NCBI RefSeq assembly: GCF_003314995.1
Contig: NZ_QNRH01000007.1
Location: 62,001 to 126,000, forward strand
DNA length: 64,000 nucleotides
Origin: Pseudochrobactrum asaccharolyticum
GTDB lineage: Bacteria > Pseudomonadota > Alphaproteobacteria > Rhizobiales > Rhizobiaceae
Reading direction: 5' to 3'
Shown here: positions 48,978 to 60,181 of the stretch, piece after piece
Layout: every line of letters begins with the position of its first letter
Position numbering within the stretch: position 1 is the stretch's first letter
Position numbers and translations under genes: made by a program
The notes under the pieces: generated by a model
Told to the model about the DNA's origin: nothing
The model's input: the letters and a program-made list of their open reading frames with translations, nothing else
The model's database searches: none

Positions 48978-49481
48978 TTGGGCTGGGATATTCAAAACCT
49001 GTTTCGGAGTCACGCATGGGGTATTGCCAATTCCCTGCATCGCCGTGGTTTGAATAATGAAACTGCTGCAGATCTTACACAGGACACATTCGTGCGTGTT
49101 CTGACAACACCACCGCCTGCTGCCAGCGGAAACTTTAATCCGAAAGCCTATCTGTATAAAATCTCACGCAATCTCGGCACCAATTATCAAAAGCGTGAAG
49201 CGCTGATAACGACGGTTGCAATTGACGATGCAAGTGTGCCGGAGATCGCCGATCAAAAGCCATCGCCGGAAGATATTGTGCATTCACGGCAATGCTTGCT
49301 GCAAACCTATAATGCGCTCGCTGAATTGCCGGAGCGTACACGGCAGGCGTTTGAAATGCACCGTCTGGGCGAAAGAACGATTGCTGAAATCGGTGAAGAG
49401 CTTGGCATATCCACCTCAAGAGCATGGGCACTCATTCGTGATGCCTATAAACATATCCTGTCCCGTGTAGACGCGTTCTGA
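48978..49481 (+). CDS. ECF sigma factor, FecI-like (set 2)
   Basis: A 167-residue ECF sigma factor. Region 2 is IQNLFRSHAWGIANSLHRRGLNNETAADLTQDTFVRVL, and the region 4 HTH is LPERTRQAFEMHRLGERTIAEIGEELGISTSRAWALIRDAYKHIL. The start appears to be TTG at 48978 (AGAAAG upstream); no ATG is available in frame without losing region 2. It begins the second sigma/FecR/receptor set. Its sequence differs clearly from the first sigma factor, so the two probably recognise different promoters. Confidence 0.88.
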   Translation: MGWDIQNLFRSHAWGIANSLHRRGLNNETAADLTQDTFVRVLTTPPPAASGNFNPKAYLYKISRNLGTNYQKREALITTVAIDDASVPEIADQKPSPEDIVHSRQCLLQTYNALAELPERTRQAFEMHRLGERTIAEIGEELGISTSRAWALIRDAYKHILSRVDAF

Positions 49482-49553
49482 AACACGTCATAAACAGGAT
49501 GCACTGAAAAATCGTGCCCTGCCTTCAAAAACATTGATACGAAAAGGACCGGA

Positions 49554-50516
49554 ATGAGCGAGCCGCATACAGATCAGAACCAGCTGCTTGATGAGGCGAT
49601 TGATCTGGTTATCCGGCTTCAGAATGATCCGGATAATACAGTGTCCGGCGACATGATCCGTGCATGGCGGGCAAGAAGCCCGCTCCATGAGAAAATCTGG
49701 CTCCGTATTGATAAGGCCCATGGCGCATCGGGTGCAATTTTGTCTCATCAACGCCGTGAAGAACGCCGGAAAAATATCGGTCTGTCACGCCGTCAGTTTA
49801 TGATCGGCGGTCCGGCTTTGCTGGCGGCAGGCGGATTGTCTTATTCCTTTGGGAAAGAGTTGTTGTTGCGCGCGCAGGCCGATTATATCACTGCGAAAGG
49901 TGAAATGGCGCAGATCACACTTCCGGACGGCAGTCTTGTGACATTAGGGCCGGACAGCGCTCTTCAGCTTGTCTATGGCTCTGAGCGCCGCGACATTAAT
50001 TTATTGCGCGGAATGGGCTTTTTTGAGGTCGTACCGGATAAAAGCAAGCCATTTTCAGTTTTGTCAGACACTGTTCGTGTGACGGCACTCGGCACCGCTT
50101 TTGACGTCTCGAATGATGCGGGCGTTATCGCAGTCTCTGTTGATCATGGCGTTGTTGAAATGCAATCACCCGATGCTGCTCTGGGGGCAGGCAAGCGCCT
50201 TGAACAAGGCCAATGGATTAATTTTGATCAAACGACGCAAACCATCGATCAGGGCGCGCGTGAGGCCGAACAAATCGCGGCATGGCGGGACAAGCTGATC
50301 ATTGCCGAGAGAGAAACGGTTTCGGCGCTGGTTGCCCGTATCGGTCGCTGGATGCCCGGACGCATTATCATGGCTAGCCCGAGTACCGGCGCGCAACGGG
50401 TCAGCGGTGTATATGACCTGACCGATCCGCTTCGTGCATTGGAAGCCGTGGTGCATCCGACCGGCGCACAGGTGCGACAACTATCGTCTTTTGTCACTAT
50501 TATTACCCCACTTTAA
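49554..50516 (+). CDS. FecR-like anti-sigma regulator with twin-arginine anchor (set 2)
   Basis: A 320-residue FecR protein: an N-terminal sigma-binding domain (LLDEAIDLVIRLQNDPDNTVSG and AWRARSPLHEKIWLRIDKAHG), a membrane anchor preceded by S78-R-R-Q-F-M, then a periplasmic FecR domain (QITLPDGSLVTLGPDSALQL, ALGTAFDVSND) and a C-terminal STN-like part. The SRRQFM motif followed by GGPALLAAGGLSYSFG is a twin-arginine signal-anchor; E. coli FecR is known to use the Tat pathway. Set 1 FecR lacks such a motif. Confidence 0.9.
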   Translation: MSEPHTDQNQLLDEAIDLVIRLQNDPDNTVSGDMIRAWRARSPLHEKIWLRIDKAHGASGAILSHQRREERRKNIGLSRRQFMIGGPALLAAGGLSYSFGKELLLRAQADYITAKGEMAQITLPDGSLVTLGPDSALQLVYGSERRDINLLRGMGFFEVVPDKSKPFSVLSDTVRVTALGTAFDVSNDAGVIAVSVDHGVVEMQSPDAALGAGKRLEQGQWINFDQTTQTIDQGAREAEQIAAWRDKLIIAERETVSALVARIGRWMPGRIIMASPSTGAQRVSGVYDLTDPLRALEAVVHPTGAQVRQLSSFVTIITPL

Positions 50517-50647
50517 AAATATGAGTAAAAAAGTAAAAATATTACAGCCCCGATTGTATTACATTCAGGGTCGCATTTCTTCATCGACAGAAAGCACGAT
50601 CCTTCAGGAAATTTGCCAAGAAATTTGCATTGACGGAGAGTGCACCG

Positions 50648-53365
50648 ATGGGGCTCGGAACTTACAAAAACAGTTTTAAAAATTGCACACGCAGAATGCT
50701 GTCTACGACATTCATACTGACTGCGGGTGTCAGCTTAGCAGGCATCAGCCCGAGCGCATTTGCACAAACACAGGCACAAACCAGTTTCTCTGTGCCTGCC
50801 GGTTCACTTACACAAGCTCTGAACGTTTTCGGCAGGCAGTCCGGCTTGCAGATCACGTATCTGGCTTCGGTCGCTGCGGGTAAGACATCCAAAGGTGTTT
50901 CCGGAAATGTCAGCCGTGAACAGGCTTTATCCAGTATTTTGCAAGGCTCCGGCCTGACCTATTCTTTCCCAAATGCGACCACCGTTGCAATCACTCAGCC
51001 AAATGAAGCCAGTAGTGGAGCAACTGCCGCAGATGGCTCGCTGGTGCTCAACACAATCACCATCAGCAGCGGTGGTGTTATCGGCAGTCATGATGATACC
51101 TATACCACCGCGGGTTCGGTCAGTTACGTTTCAGCGCAAGAAATAGAGCAGCGACGCGGCACATCGGCAGGCGACTTTATTGCAGGTATACCAGGCGTTC
51201 TGAGCGGTGATACCCGCAACTCCGGCGCTATTGATGTGAATATTCGCGGCTTGCAGGGGCAAGGCCGCGTTCCGGTGGTTATAGATGGCGCCACACAAGA
51301 GCAGACCGTCTATCGCGGTTATAATGGTGCACGCTCCGGCAGTTATGTTGATCCGGACTTCATTGGTGAAGTTTCCGTAGAAAAAGGCCCGAGTGCCGCC
51401 GCAGATGGTTCCGGTGCGATTGGTGGTGTTGTGCGTATGCGCACTCTGAACGCCGGCGATATTCTGCTACCTGATCGCCAGTTCGGTGTCCGTATACGCG
51501 GTGGCTTCAATACAAACAGCACCACACCACCGGATGTGCTGACACCAGGCGGCATGGCTGGTGGTTCCTATCAGGCCGGAAAACAACCGACCACCCGCGA
51601 TGGCGGCAATATGGATCGCCCGGGTTTTTTTGATCCGACCGGCGGCAATGGCAGTATCGCTGCGGCTTTCACGACAGACTATATTGATGTTGTGGGTGCC
51701 TATGCAAAGCGCAAAAACGGCAACTATTTTGCAGGTAAAAAAGGTGGCGGACAGCCTTATTTTGTTGACCGTACCACAGATCCGGATTTCCCGAATATTG
51801 GCTATGAAGGACTTTCGCCTTGGAAGGGCGGAGAAGAAGTTCTCAATACGTCGATGGAAAATGAGTCTGTTCTTCTGAAAAGCAATATCCGGTTTGGCGA
51901 TGATCACGCGCTTGAGCTCAGCTATATGAGCTATAGCAGCGAGTTCGGTGAAATTATGCCAACCCGGTTGGGCACACATACCAGTGCTATTGGCGGATTT
52001 CAGTCAGAGCCGGATACACTTGATCTTAAAACCTATAATGCCCGTTATAAATGGACACCGGATAACGATTTCATCAATCTGAAAATTAACGCATTTCGTA
52101 CGGATATGGATCACCGTGCCACAAATCTGCTGACAATGTTTGGTACAACCACGACATCCGTGCATTATGCACAGACAATTCGTGATGGTATTACCGTATC
52201 GAATGAAAGCAAAATTGACTTTATTCCCGGTGAGTTCCGCCTGGAATATGGTGGTGGCTGGCAGCGTGAAACTGTGGGGCTGCCCAAGAATCTGGATGAC
52301 CAGAAGTGGGTGATTGATCATTTAGAGTTTCCGCCACGTTCCGGTAAACGGACGGAGAAAAATCTGTTCGTTAACGGAACATGGGAAATTACACCACAAT
52401 GGACCGCAACTGCGGGTCTGCGCTATTCGGATTTCCGCACCTCGGATGATAATTACAGCCTTCGCGCGAAGGGCAACTGGCCGAATTTCTCCTATGATCT
52501 GATACCGGGGCAAGTAAGCCATGTGACGGGTAATGGCTGGTCAAAAAATGCTTCATTGAGCTGGGAGCCGATCACAGATCTGCAACTTTATGGCCGTTAT
52601 TCCGATACGATGCGTATGCCGAGTATTTTTGAAACACTTTCGGGGTTCTCGACGGCCTATTTGCCATTGGACATCAAACCGGAACAGGCACGCACTTTCG
52701 AGCTAGGTGCCAATAAAACATTCGAAGACATCACCGGCAATGATGATCGTTTGAGATTGCACATAGCCTATTACAATAATCACATTGATGATTATCTGAC
52801 CCGCTCCAACATCATTTATAAAAATCCGGTTTTCGGTAATATTTGGGGTCTGGGAATGACCAATCTGGATTATGCCAAGATGACCGGTTTTGAGCTGAGT
52901 GCCGATTATCAGATCGGAAACCTCACCGCAAAACTGGGCTGGAACCATGCTATAACATCGCTGTTTTGCGCACATCCGGGCTCATTGTGGAAACAGGATG
53001 ATCTTTGCAGCGAGGGCGGCTTTACCAATAGCTACGCTCTTCAGCATGTGCCGCCTAAAGATACGGTCTCGGCAGAGTTCGCTTATAAAATGCTGGAAGA
53101 CCGCCTGACTTTGGGTACCCGTATTTCCTATTACTCCCATCGTTTTGCCGAAAGCAAAGCTGAAACCACATCGGAAATCCAGCCGGGCAAATGGCGTCCG
53201 TATACGCTGGTGGATGTCTATGGCAGCTATGCATTCAATGAGGCGACAAGGCTTGATTTTGCGATCGATAACCTGACTGACCAATATTATATGGATGCTC
53301 TGAATGCCTCGCTGATGCCGGCACCCGGCCGCACCTTCCGTATGAATATGACTGCTAAATTTTAA
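50648..53365 (+). CDS. TonB-dependent receptor with STN signalling domain (set 2)
   Basis: A 905-residue receptor with the same domain order as set 1: signal peptide to about AFAQ, STN (about 40-115: FSVPAGSLTQALNVFGRQSGLQITYLASV), plug with VNIRGLQGQGRVPVVIDGATQ and a 22-strand barrel ending in Phe (MNMTAKF). Local motifs are shared with receptor 1 (for example YRGYNGARSGSYVDPDFI compared with YRGYAGTQQRSYIDPDLI), so the two are paralogues of one receptor type, probably for heme or iron-protein ligands. The ATG at 50648 is preceded by GGAGAG; a TTG at 50630 is less likely. Confidence 0.92.
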   Translation: MGLGTYKNSFKNCTRRMLSTTFILTAGVSLAGISPSAFAQTQAQTSFSVPAGSLTQALNVFGRQSGLQITYLASVAAGKTSKGVSGNVSREQALSSILQGSGLTYSFPNATTVAITQPNEASSGATAADGSLVLNTITISSGGVIGSHDDTYTTAGSVSYVSAQEIEQRRGTSAGDFIAGIPGVLSGDTRNSGAIDVNIRGLQGQGRVPVVIDGATQEQTVYRGYNGARSGSYVDPDFIGEVSVEKGPSAAADGSGAIGGVVRMRTLNAGDILLPDRQFGVRIRGGFNTNSTTPPDVLTPGGMAGGSYQAGKQPTTRDGGNMDRPGFFDPTGGNGSIAAAFTTDYIDVVGAYAKRKNGNYFAGKKGGGQPYFVDRTTDPDFPNIGYEGLSPWKGGEEVLNTSMENESVLLKSNIRFGDDHALELSYMSYSSEFGEIMPTRLGTHTSAIGGFQSEPDTLDLKTYNARYKWTPDNDFINLKINAFRTDMDHRATNLLTMFGTTTTSVHYAQTIRDGITVSNESKIDFIPGEFRLEYGGGWQRETVGLPKNLDDQKWVIDHLEFPPRSGKRTEKNLFVNGTWEITPQWTATAGLRYSDFRTSDDNYSLRAKGNWPNFSYDLIPGQVSHVTGNGWSKNASLSWEPITDLQLYGRYSDTMRMPSIFETLSGFSTAYLPLDIKPEQARTFELGANKTFEDITGNDDRLRLHIAYYNNHIDDYLTRSNIIYKNPVFGNIWGLGMTNLDYAKMTGFELSADYQIGNLTAKLGWNHAITSLFCAHPGSLWKQDDLCSEGGFTNSYALQHVPPKDTVSAEFAYKMLEDRLTLGTRISYYSHRFAESKAETTSEIQPGKWRPYTLVDVYGSYAFNEATRLDFAIDNLTDQYYMDALNASLMPAPGRTFRMNMTAKF

Positions 53366-53371
53366 TATATA

Positions 53372-53396
53372 AACGGGGCGGTTTAACCGCCCCGTT
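53372..53396. terminator. Bidirectional terminator
   Basis: A perfect 10-bp stem AACGGGGCGG / CCGCCCCGTT with loop TTTAA lies between the convergent receptor-2 and ABC-ATPase genes. Confidence 0.85.
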
Positions 53397-53422
53397 ATCA
53401 GTTTTCATATGTTCTGAACTTG

Positions 53423-55098
<1,676 letters not shown>

Positions 55099-55102
<4 letters not shown>

Positions 55103-55980
55103 TTGTTCAACCTCGGATTAAGCTGGTCGCGGATCTGATCGCCAACGAGATTGATCGCCATGATAAGAATGATCAGTGCAATGCCCGGATAGATCGAAAT
55201 CCAGTAGCGGCCGGACAGCAGATATTGGAAACCGTTGGAAATGAGCATGCCGAGGGATGGTTCTGTCGGCGGCAGGCCAACCCCCAAAAAGGACAGGGTT
55301 GCTTCCAGCGAAATTGCCGAGGCGACCTGTACTGTTGCCACAACAATCAGCGGCGGCATGGCATTGGGCAGAATATGACGGGTCACAATGAACCAGCCAC
55401 TCATTGGCACGGAAAGTGCGGCCTCCACATAGTCTTTATGGCGTTCAGCAGAGGCTGCACCATGAGCCGTACGCACAAAATAGGCATATTGCGAAAAGAC
55501 CAGAGCGATAATCAGCTGGCTTTTGCCTTGTCCGAGAAGTGCTGCCACTACAAAGGCCAGCAGAATAGCCGGAAAGGAGAGCTGCAGGTCGATAACGCGC
55601 ATGATGAAGGCTTCAAAGCGACCACCGACATAGGCTGCCGTCGAGCCGACCAATGCACCAATGGCAAAGGCAATCGCACCGGCGAGCAGGCCCATTTCCA
55701 GTGAAATGCGCAAGCCGTAGAGGATGGCGGAGAAGAGATCGCGCCCCTGTCCGTCGGTTCCCAGAATATGGGTATAGCCGCTCTGACCGATATAGCCGGG
55801 TGCACGGCGTCCGTCTCGCAGCACAAGGCTGGAAAGATCATAAGGATCCTGCGGTGCAATCAGTGGTGCGAAGACGGCCAGCAAAATGATGAGCAGCACT
55901 ATAAAAGCGGCAACCATCGGCACCGGATGGCGTTTGAATTCCGACCAGAATTGTAATGATCTGCTGTTGAGTAATGACAT
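55099..55980 (-). CDS. Peptide-type ABC transporter permease (DppC-like)
   Basis: A 293-residue permease with an N-terminal cytoplasmic segment and the OppC N-terminal helix, then about six TM segments. The EAA loop region is EAALSVPMSGWFIVTRHILPNAMPPLIVV. LGTDGQGRDLFSAILYGLRISLEMGL is a DppC/OppC hallmark. It is coupled to the upstream permease by one base (TAATG) and to the ATPase by ATGA. Confidence 0.94.
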
Positions 55981-56954
55981 TATTTGCCACCTCCCTGACG
56001 CATGCGCGGATCAAGAACGGCATAGGACAGATCCACAATCAGATTAATCGTGATGAACAGCAGGGAAACCAGCATCAGATAGGCCACCATCACCGGACGG
56101 TCGAGTGAGGTGATACTGTCAATGATCAGCTTACCAAGACCCGGCCATGAATAAATTGTTTCGGTAACAACGGCAAAAGCAACGGTTGAGCCAAGCTCTA
56201 GACCAAAGACGGTCACAAGCGGAATGGAGATCAGGCGCAGCACATGGCGGCGCAGAATTGTGCGCTCGTTAATACCGGCGGCACGGGCAAATTTAATCGT
56301 GTCGGTCAGCATGATTTCACGCGTACCGGACGCAGCCAGACGGATCATCAGTGATAGTTTGAATAGCGACAGATTAATGGCGGGCAATGCCAGATGATGA
56401 AGACCATCAAGCGTGAGGAAGCTGACAGGAACACCGAGCACGGAAATTGTGGCACCGCGTCCGCCCGCAGGCATAATGCCAAGCTGCACAGCAAAGACCA
56501 TAATCAGCATCAGTCCGATCCAGAACGTCGGAACGGAAAAGCCGAGAATAGACAGCGCCATAATGATTTTGGACGCCCAGCTGTCCGGTTTGTAACCGGC
56601 ATAGATACCAAGCGGAATACCGATGAGGCTGGCCATGAACACAGCGGTCAGAGCCAGTTCGGCGGTTGCAGGCAAGCGCGATGCAATCAGCTCGGAGACG
56701 GGCATATTATAGACGAAGGATCGTCCCAAATCGCCATGAAGCAGATTGCTCATGAATTGCAGATATTGCTGCCATACCGGCAGGTCCAGCCCGTATTGGG
56801 CGATAACCCTGTCACGGATTTCCTGTGTCGCATCCGGTGAGATCAGCACATCGACAGGATTGCCGATGACAAAGACCCCCATAAACACCAATAGCGACAT
56901 GACAAGCATCACCAATGCTGCCTGCCATAAGCGTCTGACAATAAATGCAATCAT
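55980..56954 (-). CDS. Peptide-type ABC transporter permease (DppB-like)
   Basis: A 324-residue permease starting MIAFIVRRLWQAALVMLVMS, typical of DppB. It has LDLPVWQQYLQFMSNLLHGDLGRSF, about six TM segments, and the EAA region FARAAGINERTILRRHVLRLISIPLVTVFGLELG. It is the first permease gene of the ABC operon, 107 bp downstream of the creatininase gene on the same strand. Confidence 0.94.
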   Translation of the reverse strand: MIAFIVRRLWQAALVMLVMSLLVFMGVFVIGNPVDVLISPDATQEIRDRVIAQYGLDLPVWQQYLQFMSNLLHGDLGRSFVYNMPVSELIASRLPATAELALTAVFMASLIGIPLGIYAGYKPDSWASKIIMALSILGFSVPTFWIGLMLIMVFAVQLGIMPAGGRGATISVLGVPVSFLTLDGLHHLALPAINLSLFKLSLMIRLAASGTREIMLTDTIKFARAAGINERTILRRHVLRLISIPLVTVFGLELGSTVAFAVVTETIYSWPGLGKLIIDSITSLDRPVMVAYLMLVSLLFITINLIVDLSYAVLDPRMRQGGGK

Positions 56955-57061
56955 CAGCTATGCTCCCCCAAAAGCGGATAGTGGACAGTTTCCTCCCGCC
57001 GTATCCGCTTAATTATTTCTAATGCCGGACGGGATTTCTCCTGTCCGGAAATTTATGATTA

Positions 57062-57769
57062 TCAGTGCCAGCCGTTTTCGAGTTCAAAGCGGGTTTCACG
57101 CACAGCAACATCCCAGATCGCGAGCATATCGGCATCCGGACGTTCAAAAAGACCGTGATAATTGCCTTCGCAGCTCTCTAACAGCGCACGTTTGCGACCG
57201 GCGTCAACGCGTGCCATGGCGCCGAAATCAATGCGCTCTACCGCGTGTTCCGGCTGCTGAACGTCTGCAAGACGTGTCCACGGAAAGTTCTCCATCCACG
57301 AGGCGTGCGAGGCGCGACTGTCAATTTCCAGTACCTTGCCCATGGTTTGTGGTGCGCGCCACCAATCGTGCATTTTGACGCTGGCATCGCGGTTGCGGTT
57401 CAGCCACTCAGACACAACAGTACCGGCAGGTGCATTGCCGCCATGACCGTTGACGATCAGGATACGGCGGAAACCGGCGCGGTAGATGCTGTCGAGAATA
57501 TCTTCAATCACGCCGATATAGGTGCGCAGGCTCAGGGATACTGTGCCCGGAAAATCGGCAAAGCTGGATGCAAGACCATAAGGGAGCACAGGAAATACCG
57601 GCACGCCCAGCGGCTCTGCGGCATCCAGCGATACTTTTTCAGCCAAAATCATATCGGTGCCAAGGCTGATGCGGGCATGTTGCTCAACGCTGCCGATCGG
57701 CAGGATGCAGCGGTCGTCCTGTTTGACGCGCTCTTCAACCTGTGCCCAGTGCATAGCGTTAATATGCAT
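57062..57769 (-). CDS. Creatininase-family amidohydrolase
   Basis: A 235-residue metal-dependent amidase of the creatininase/FAPy-deformylase/MftE superfamily. Motifs are the metal-binding LPIGSVEQHARISLGTDM (Glu and His), FPVLPYGLASSFADFPGTVSL, VNGHGGNAPAG, and RASHASWMENFPWTRL with the late Glu. Relatives open cyclic amides (creatinine), deformylate FAPy or cleave peptides; the substrate here cannot be fixed. It precedes the ABC permease genes on the same strand and is divergent from marR, so it probably acts on the compound imported by this transporter (inference). Confidence 0.85.
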   Translation of the reverse strand: MHINAMHWAQVEERVKQDDRCILPIGSVEQHARISLGTDMILAEKVSLDAAEPLGVPVFPVLPYGLASSFADFPGTVSLSLRTYIGVIEDILDSIYRAGFRRILIVNGHGGNAPAGTVVSEWLNRNRDASVKMHDWWRAPQTMGKVLEIDSRASHASWMENFPWTRLADVQQPEHAVERIDFGAMARVDAGRKRALLESCEGNYHGLFERPDADMLAIWDVAVRETRFELENGWH

Positions 57770-57856
57770 GTGAAATTCCTCTCATTTCAAATGTGTTCCC
57801 GAGTCTGCGCTCATGGGTTTCTGAAACTATTATCCATGAAAATATTTTACAAACAA

Positions 57857-57923
57857 GTTCCAATTGGAACAAAAATTACGTTTGACATCCTTAAAACAAG
57901 CTATATCTTGTTCCAAATAGAAC
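57857..57923. promoter_or_regulatory. MarR-type operators flanking the marR promoter
   Basis: The perfect palindrome GTTCCAATTGGAAC (57857-57870) and the near-palindrome GTTCCAAATAGAAC (57910-57923) lie on either side of a TTGACA (57882-57887) and TATATC/TATCTT -10 region, in the divergent creatininase/marR gap. The spacing (53 bp between equivalent bases) is about five helical turns, suiting repression from the same DNA face. Confidence 0.6.
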
Positions 57924-57954
57924 TTAATCACTGAAATACCACAGGGGAGGGGTG

Positions 57955-58539
57955 ATGGAGGAACGTGTAGCAACCGCCCTTTTGGAAGGGCGCGCGGGGC
58001 GCAGTGAGGCGGCGGACAGCCGCATCAGCGAAAGCGATATTCTGCATACAAAATTATGGGAAAATCCATGCTGGTTGTCGTTTAGGATCAACTATCTGGC
58101 TCTGCATTACAACAATCCGATCTACGGGCTGATCGGTGCGGATCATGATCTGCTGCGGCCGGAATTTGTGGTGCTGTATTCGCTGTTTCTGCGCGACCGC
58201 ACGACATTGTCCGAAGTGGTTGCCGGTTCCGGCTTTCCAAAAAACACACTGAGCCGCGCCACTAAAAAACTGACGCGCCTGAAACTGGTGCAACGCGAAG
58301 GTGACAGCGACGACCTGCGCCGTGTTGTGCTGTGTCTGACTGATACTGGTCGCGCCATTGTCGAAGCGAAAATGACGCCGATGCTTGAGCGTGAACGCCT
58401 GATGCTGGAAACGCTTAGCCCTGCTGAGCGCATGATGCTTTCGGAACTGCTGACCAAACTGGTGATCGCCTCGCGGGAGTGGCCGGAAACAATTGCCTCC
58501 GATCTGCCGGAGCGTGATGAAGAGTTTGAACAAGACTAA
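57955..58539 (+). CDS. MarR-family transcriptional regulator
   Basis: A 194-residue MarR protein with a winged helix in the middle (LRPEFVVLYSLFLRDRTTLSEVVAGSGFPKNTLSRATKKLTRLKLVQREGDSDDLRRVVLCLTDTGRAI). It has a longer N-terminal tail than usual (about 45 residues), and helical dimerisation ends. The ATG at 57955 is spaced four bases from GGAGG; a GTG one codon upstream is too close. It is followed by the peptide-binding-protein gene after 22 bp, so it shares an operon with it. Two GTTCC..GGAAC-type palindromes at its promoter suggest autorepression and control of the divergent creatininase-ABC operon (inference). Confidence 0.9.
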   Translation: MEERVATALLEGRAGRSEAADSRISESDILHTKLWENPCWLSFRINYLALHYNNPIYGLIGADHDLLRPEFVVLYSLFLRDRTTLSEVVAGSGFPKNTLSRATKKLTRLKLVQREGDSDDLRRVVLCLTDTGRAIVEAKMTPMLERERLMLETLSPAERMMLSELLTKLVIASREWPETIASDLPERDEEFEQD

Positions 58540-58561
58540 TAATGGGGACTGGACTATTCAC

Positions 58562-60139
58562 ATGAAAAAAACACTGCATGCTTTAATGCTTGGCACAACA
58601 TTGCTTTTTAGCGCCGGACAGGTTTTTGCTGCCGATCTGGTTATGGCAATTAAAGCCGGCCCTGCCTCGATGGACCCGCATTTTACGGCAACCGCCGCCA
58701 ATGCCGAGGCAACAAAACATATTTTCGATACGCTGATCCGTTCCGGTAATAATCTGGAGCTTGAGCCGTCTCTGGCTGTCAGCTGGCAGGCGCTCAATGA
58801 TACAACATGGGAATTTAAACTGCGCGAAGGCGTGAAATTCCATGACGGTTCGGATTTTACCGCGGAAGATGTGAAATTCTCCATTGAGCGTATTCCGCAT
58901 GTGACAGGGCCAAATCCGGCAACGATTTTTGTGCGCCGTGTTAAATCGGTCGAAGTTGTTGATCCGCTGACTGTGCGCGTGACAACAAATTCTGCTGCAC
59001 CGACATTGCCGAATGATTTTATCCGTCTGTTTATCACTTCGCATAAAGCGGCTGCCGCCTATTCAACGCAGGAAACCGCTGCGGAAGGTTTCAATACCGG
59101 TAAAGCGACCATCGGCACCGGCCCTTATAAATTCGTTTCATGGGCACCGACACAGGATCTGGTTGTTGAGCGCTTTGACGGTTACTGGGGCGGTGCACAG
59201 CCGTGGGATCGCGTTATCCGCAAGGAAATTCCGAACGATGCTGCCCGTGTTGCCCAGCTGAAGGCCGGTCAGGTTGATGTTATTTCCAAAGTGCCAGCCT
59301 CGGATGTGCCTGTACTTGAACAGGATTCATCGCTGACAGTTGTGAAAAACGAGAGCATCTATATCAGCTATCTCGAATTTGATTTCCGCGAAAAAAGCCC
59401 GATGGTATTCGCCAAGGATGGCAGCAAGCTGGATAAAAACCCGTTGCTTGATCCGCGTGTACGAGAAGCTTTTGATCTGGCAATTGACCGCGAGACCATT
59501 GTCGAATTTGCTCTGGAAGGCATGGCAGCCGTACCGACACAATTGGTGACCTCCAATATTTTCGGCTATGACAAGTCGCTGCAGGCACCGGAATTCAACG
59601 TAAAGCGTGCAAAAGAATTACTGGCAGAAGCCGGTTATCCGGATGGTTTCAAAATCACATTGAGCTATTCAAATGACCGTATGCCGAATGAGCTGGGACC
59701 TACAGTCGCCCAGATGCTGGCCGCAATTGGCATTACGGCGGATGTAAACGGCGTTCCGGCGGCGGTGTTCAACCCTGCGAAAACGCGCGGCGAATATTCG
59801 CTCTATATGGCGAGCTGGGGCACATTGACCGGTGAGGCTAACTATATGCTGTCATCGCTGATGCACTCGAATGAACCGGCAAAATCGCTGGGTGCATTTA
59901 ACGTGCGTGGCTATGCCAATCCGGAAATGGATAAGCTGATTGAAGATGCAGCGGCAGCGATGGATGCAGATGAGCGCCGCACATTGCTTGAAAAGGCGAA
60001 TAATCTGGTGGCAACGGATCGTCCTGATTTGCCGCTGGCGATCCAGCTCAGTGCATGGGCTGTGAAGAAGGACAAGGTGGAGCTGACACCACGTGCTGAT
60101 GAAGATACGCTGGCGATGAACATCAAGCCAGTGAAATAA
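58562..60139 (+). CDS. Periplasmic peptide-type ABC substrate-binding protein
   Basis: A 525-residue SBP_bac_5 protein with a clear signal peptide (MKKTLHALMLGTTLLFSAGQ...VFAA). Family motifs are ASMDPHFTATAANAEATKHIFDTL, WEFKLREGVKFHDGSDFTAEDVKFSIERI and RVREAFDLAIDRETIV. The ATG at 58562 gives the signal peptide; a longer in-frame reading overlaps marR. It most likely delivers substrate to the DppBC-type permeases and fused ATPase encoded on the other side of marR. The ligand could be a peptide, but the link with a creatininase-family enzyme suggests a small amide (inference). Confidence 0.94.
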   Translation: MKKTLHALMLGTTLLFSAGQVFAADLVMAIKAGPASMDPHFTATAANAEATKHIFDTLIRSGNNLELEPSLAVSWQALNDTTWEFKLREGVKFHDGSDFTAEDVKFSIERIPHVTGPNPATIFVRRVKSVEVVDPLTVRVTTNSAAPTLPNDFIRLFITSHKAAAAYSTQETAAEGFNTGKATIGTGPYKFVSWAPTQDLVVERFDGYWGGAQPWDRVIRKEIPNDAARVAQLKAGQVDVISKVPASDVPVLEQDSSLTVVKNESIYISYLEFDFREKSPMVFAKDGSKLDKNPLLDPRVREAFDLAIDRETIVEFALEGMAAVPTQLVTSNIFGYDKSLQAPEFNVKRAKELLAEAGYPDGFKITLSYSNDRMPNELGPTVAQMLAAIGITADVNGVPAAVFNPAKTRGEYSLYMASWGTLTGEANYMLSSLMHSNEPAKSLGAFNVRGYANPEMDKLIEDAAAAMDADERRTLLEKANNLVATDRPDLPLAIQLSAWAVKKDKVELTPRADEDTLAMNIKPVK

Positions 60140-60145
60140 GAGACA

Positions 60146-60174
60146 AATGGCCCGGTTCATCCGGGCCATTTTTT
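60146..60174 (+). terminator. Terminator after the binding-protein gene
   Basis: A perfect 10-bp stem AATGGCCCGG / CCGGGCCATT with loop TTCAT is followed by TTTTG, 6 bp after the stop. The convergent lysR gene ends at 60182. Confidence 0.9.
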
Positions 60175-60181
60175 GACTGTC

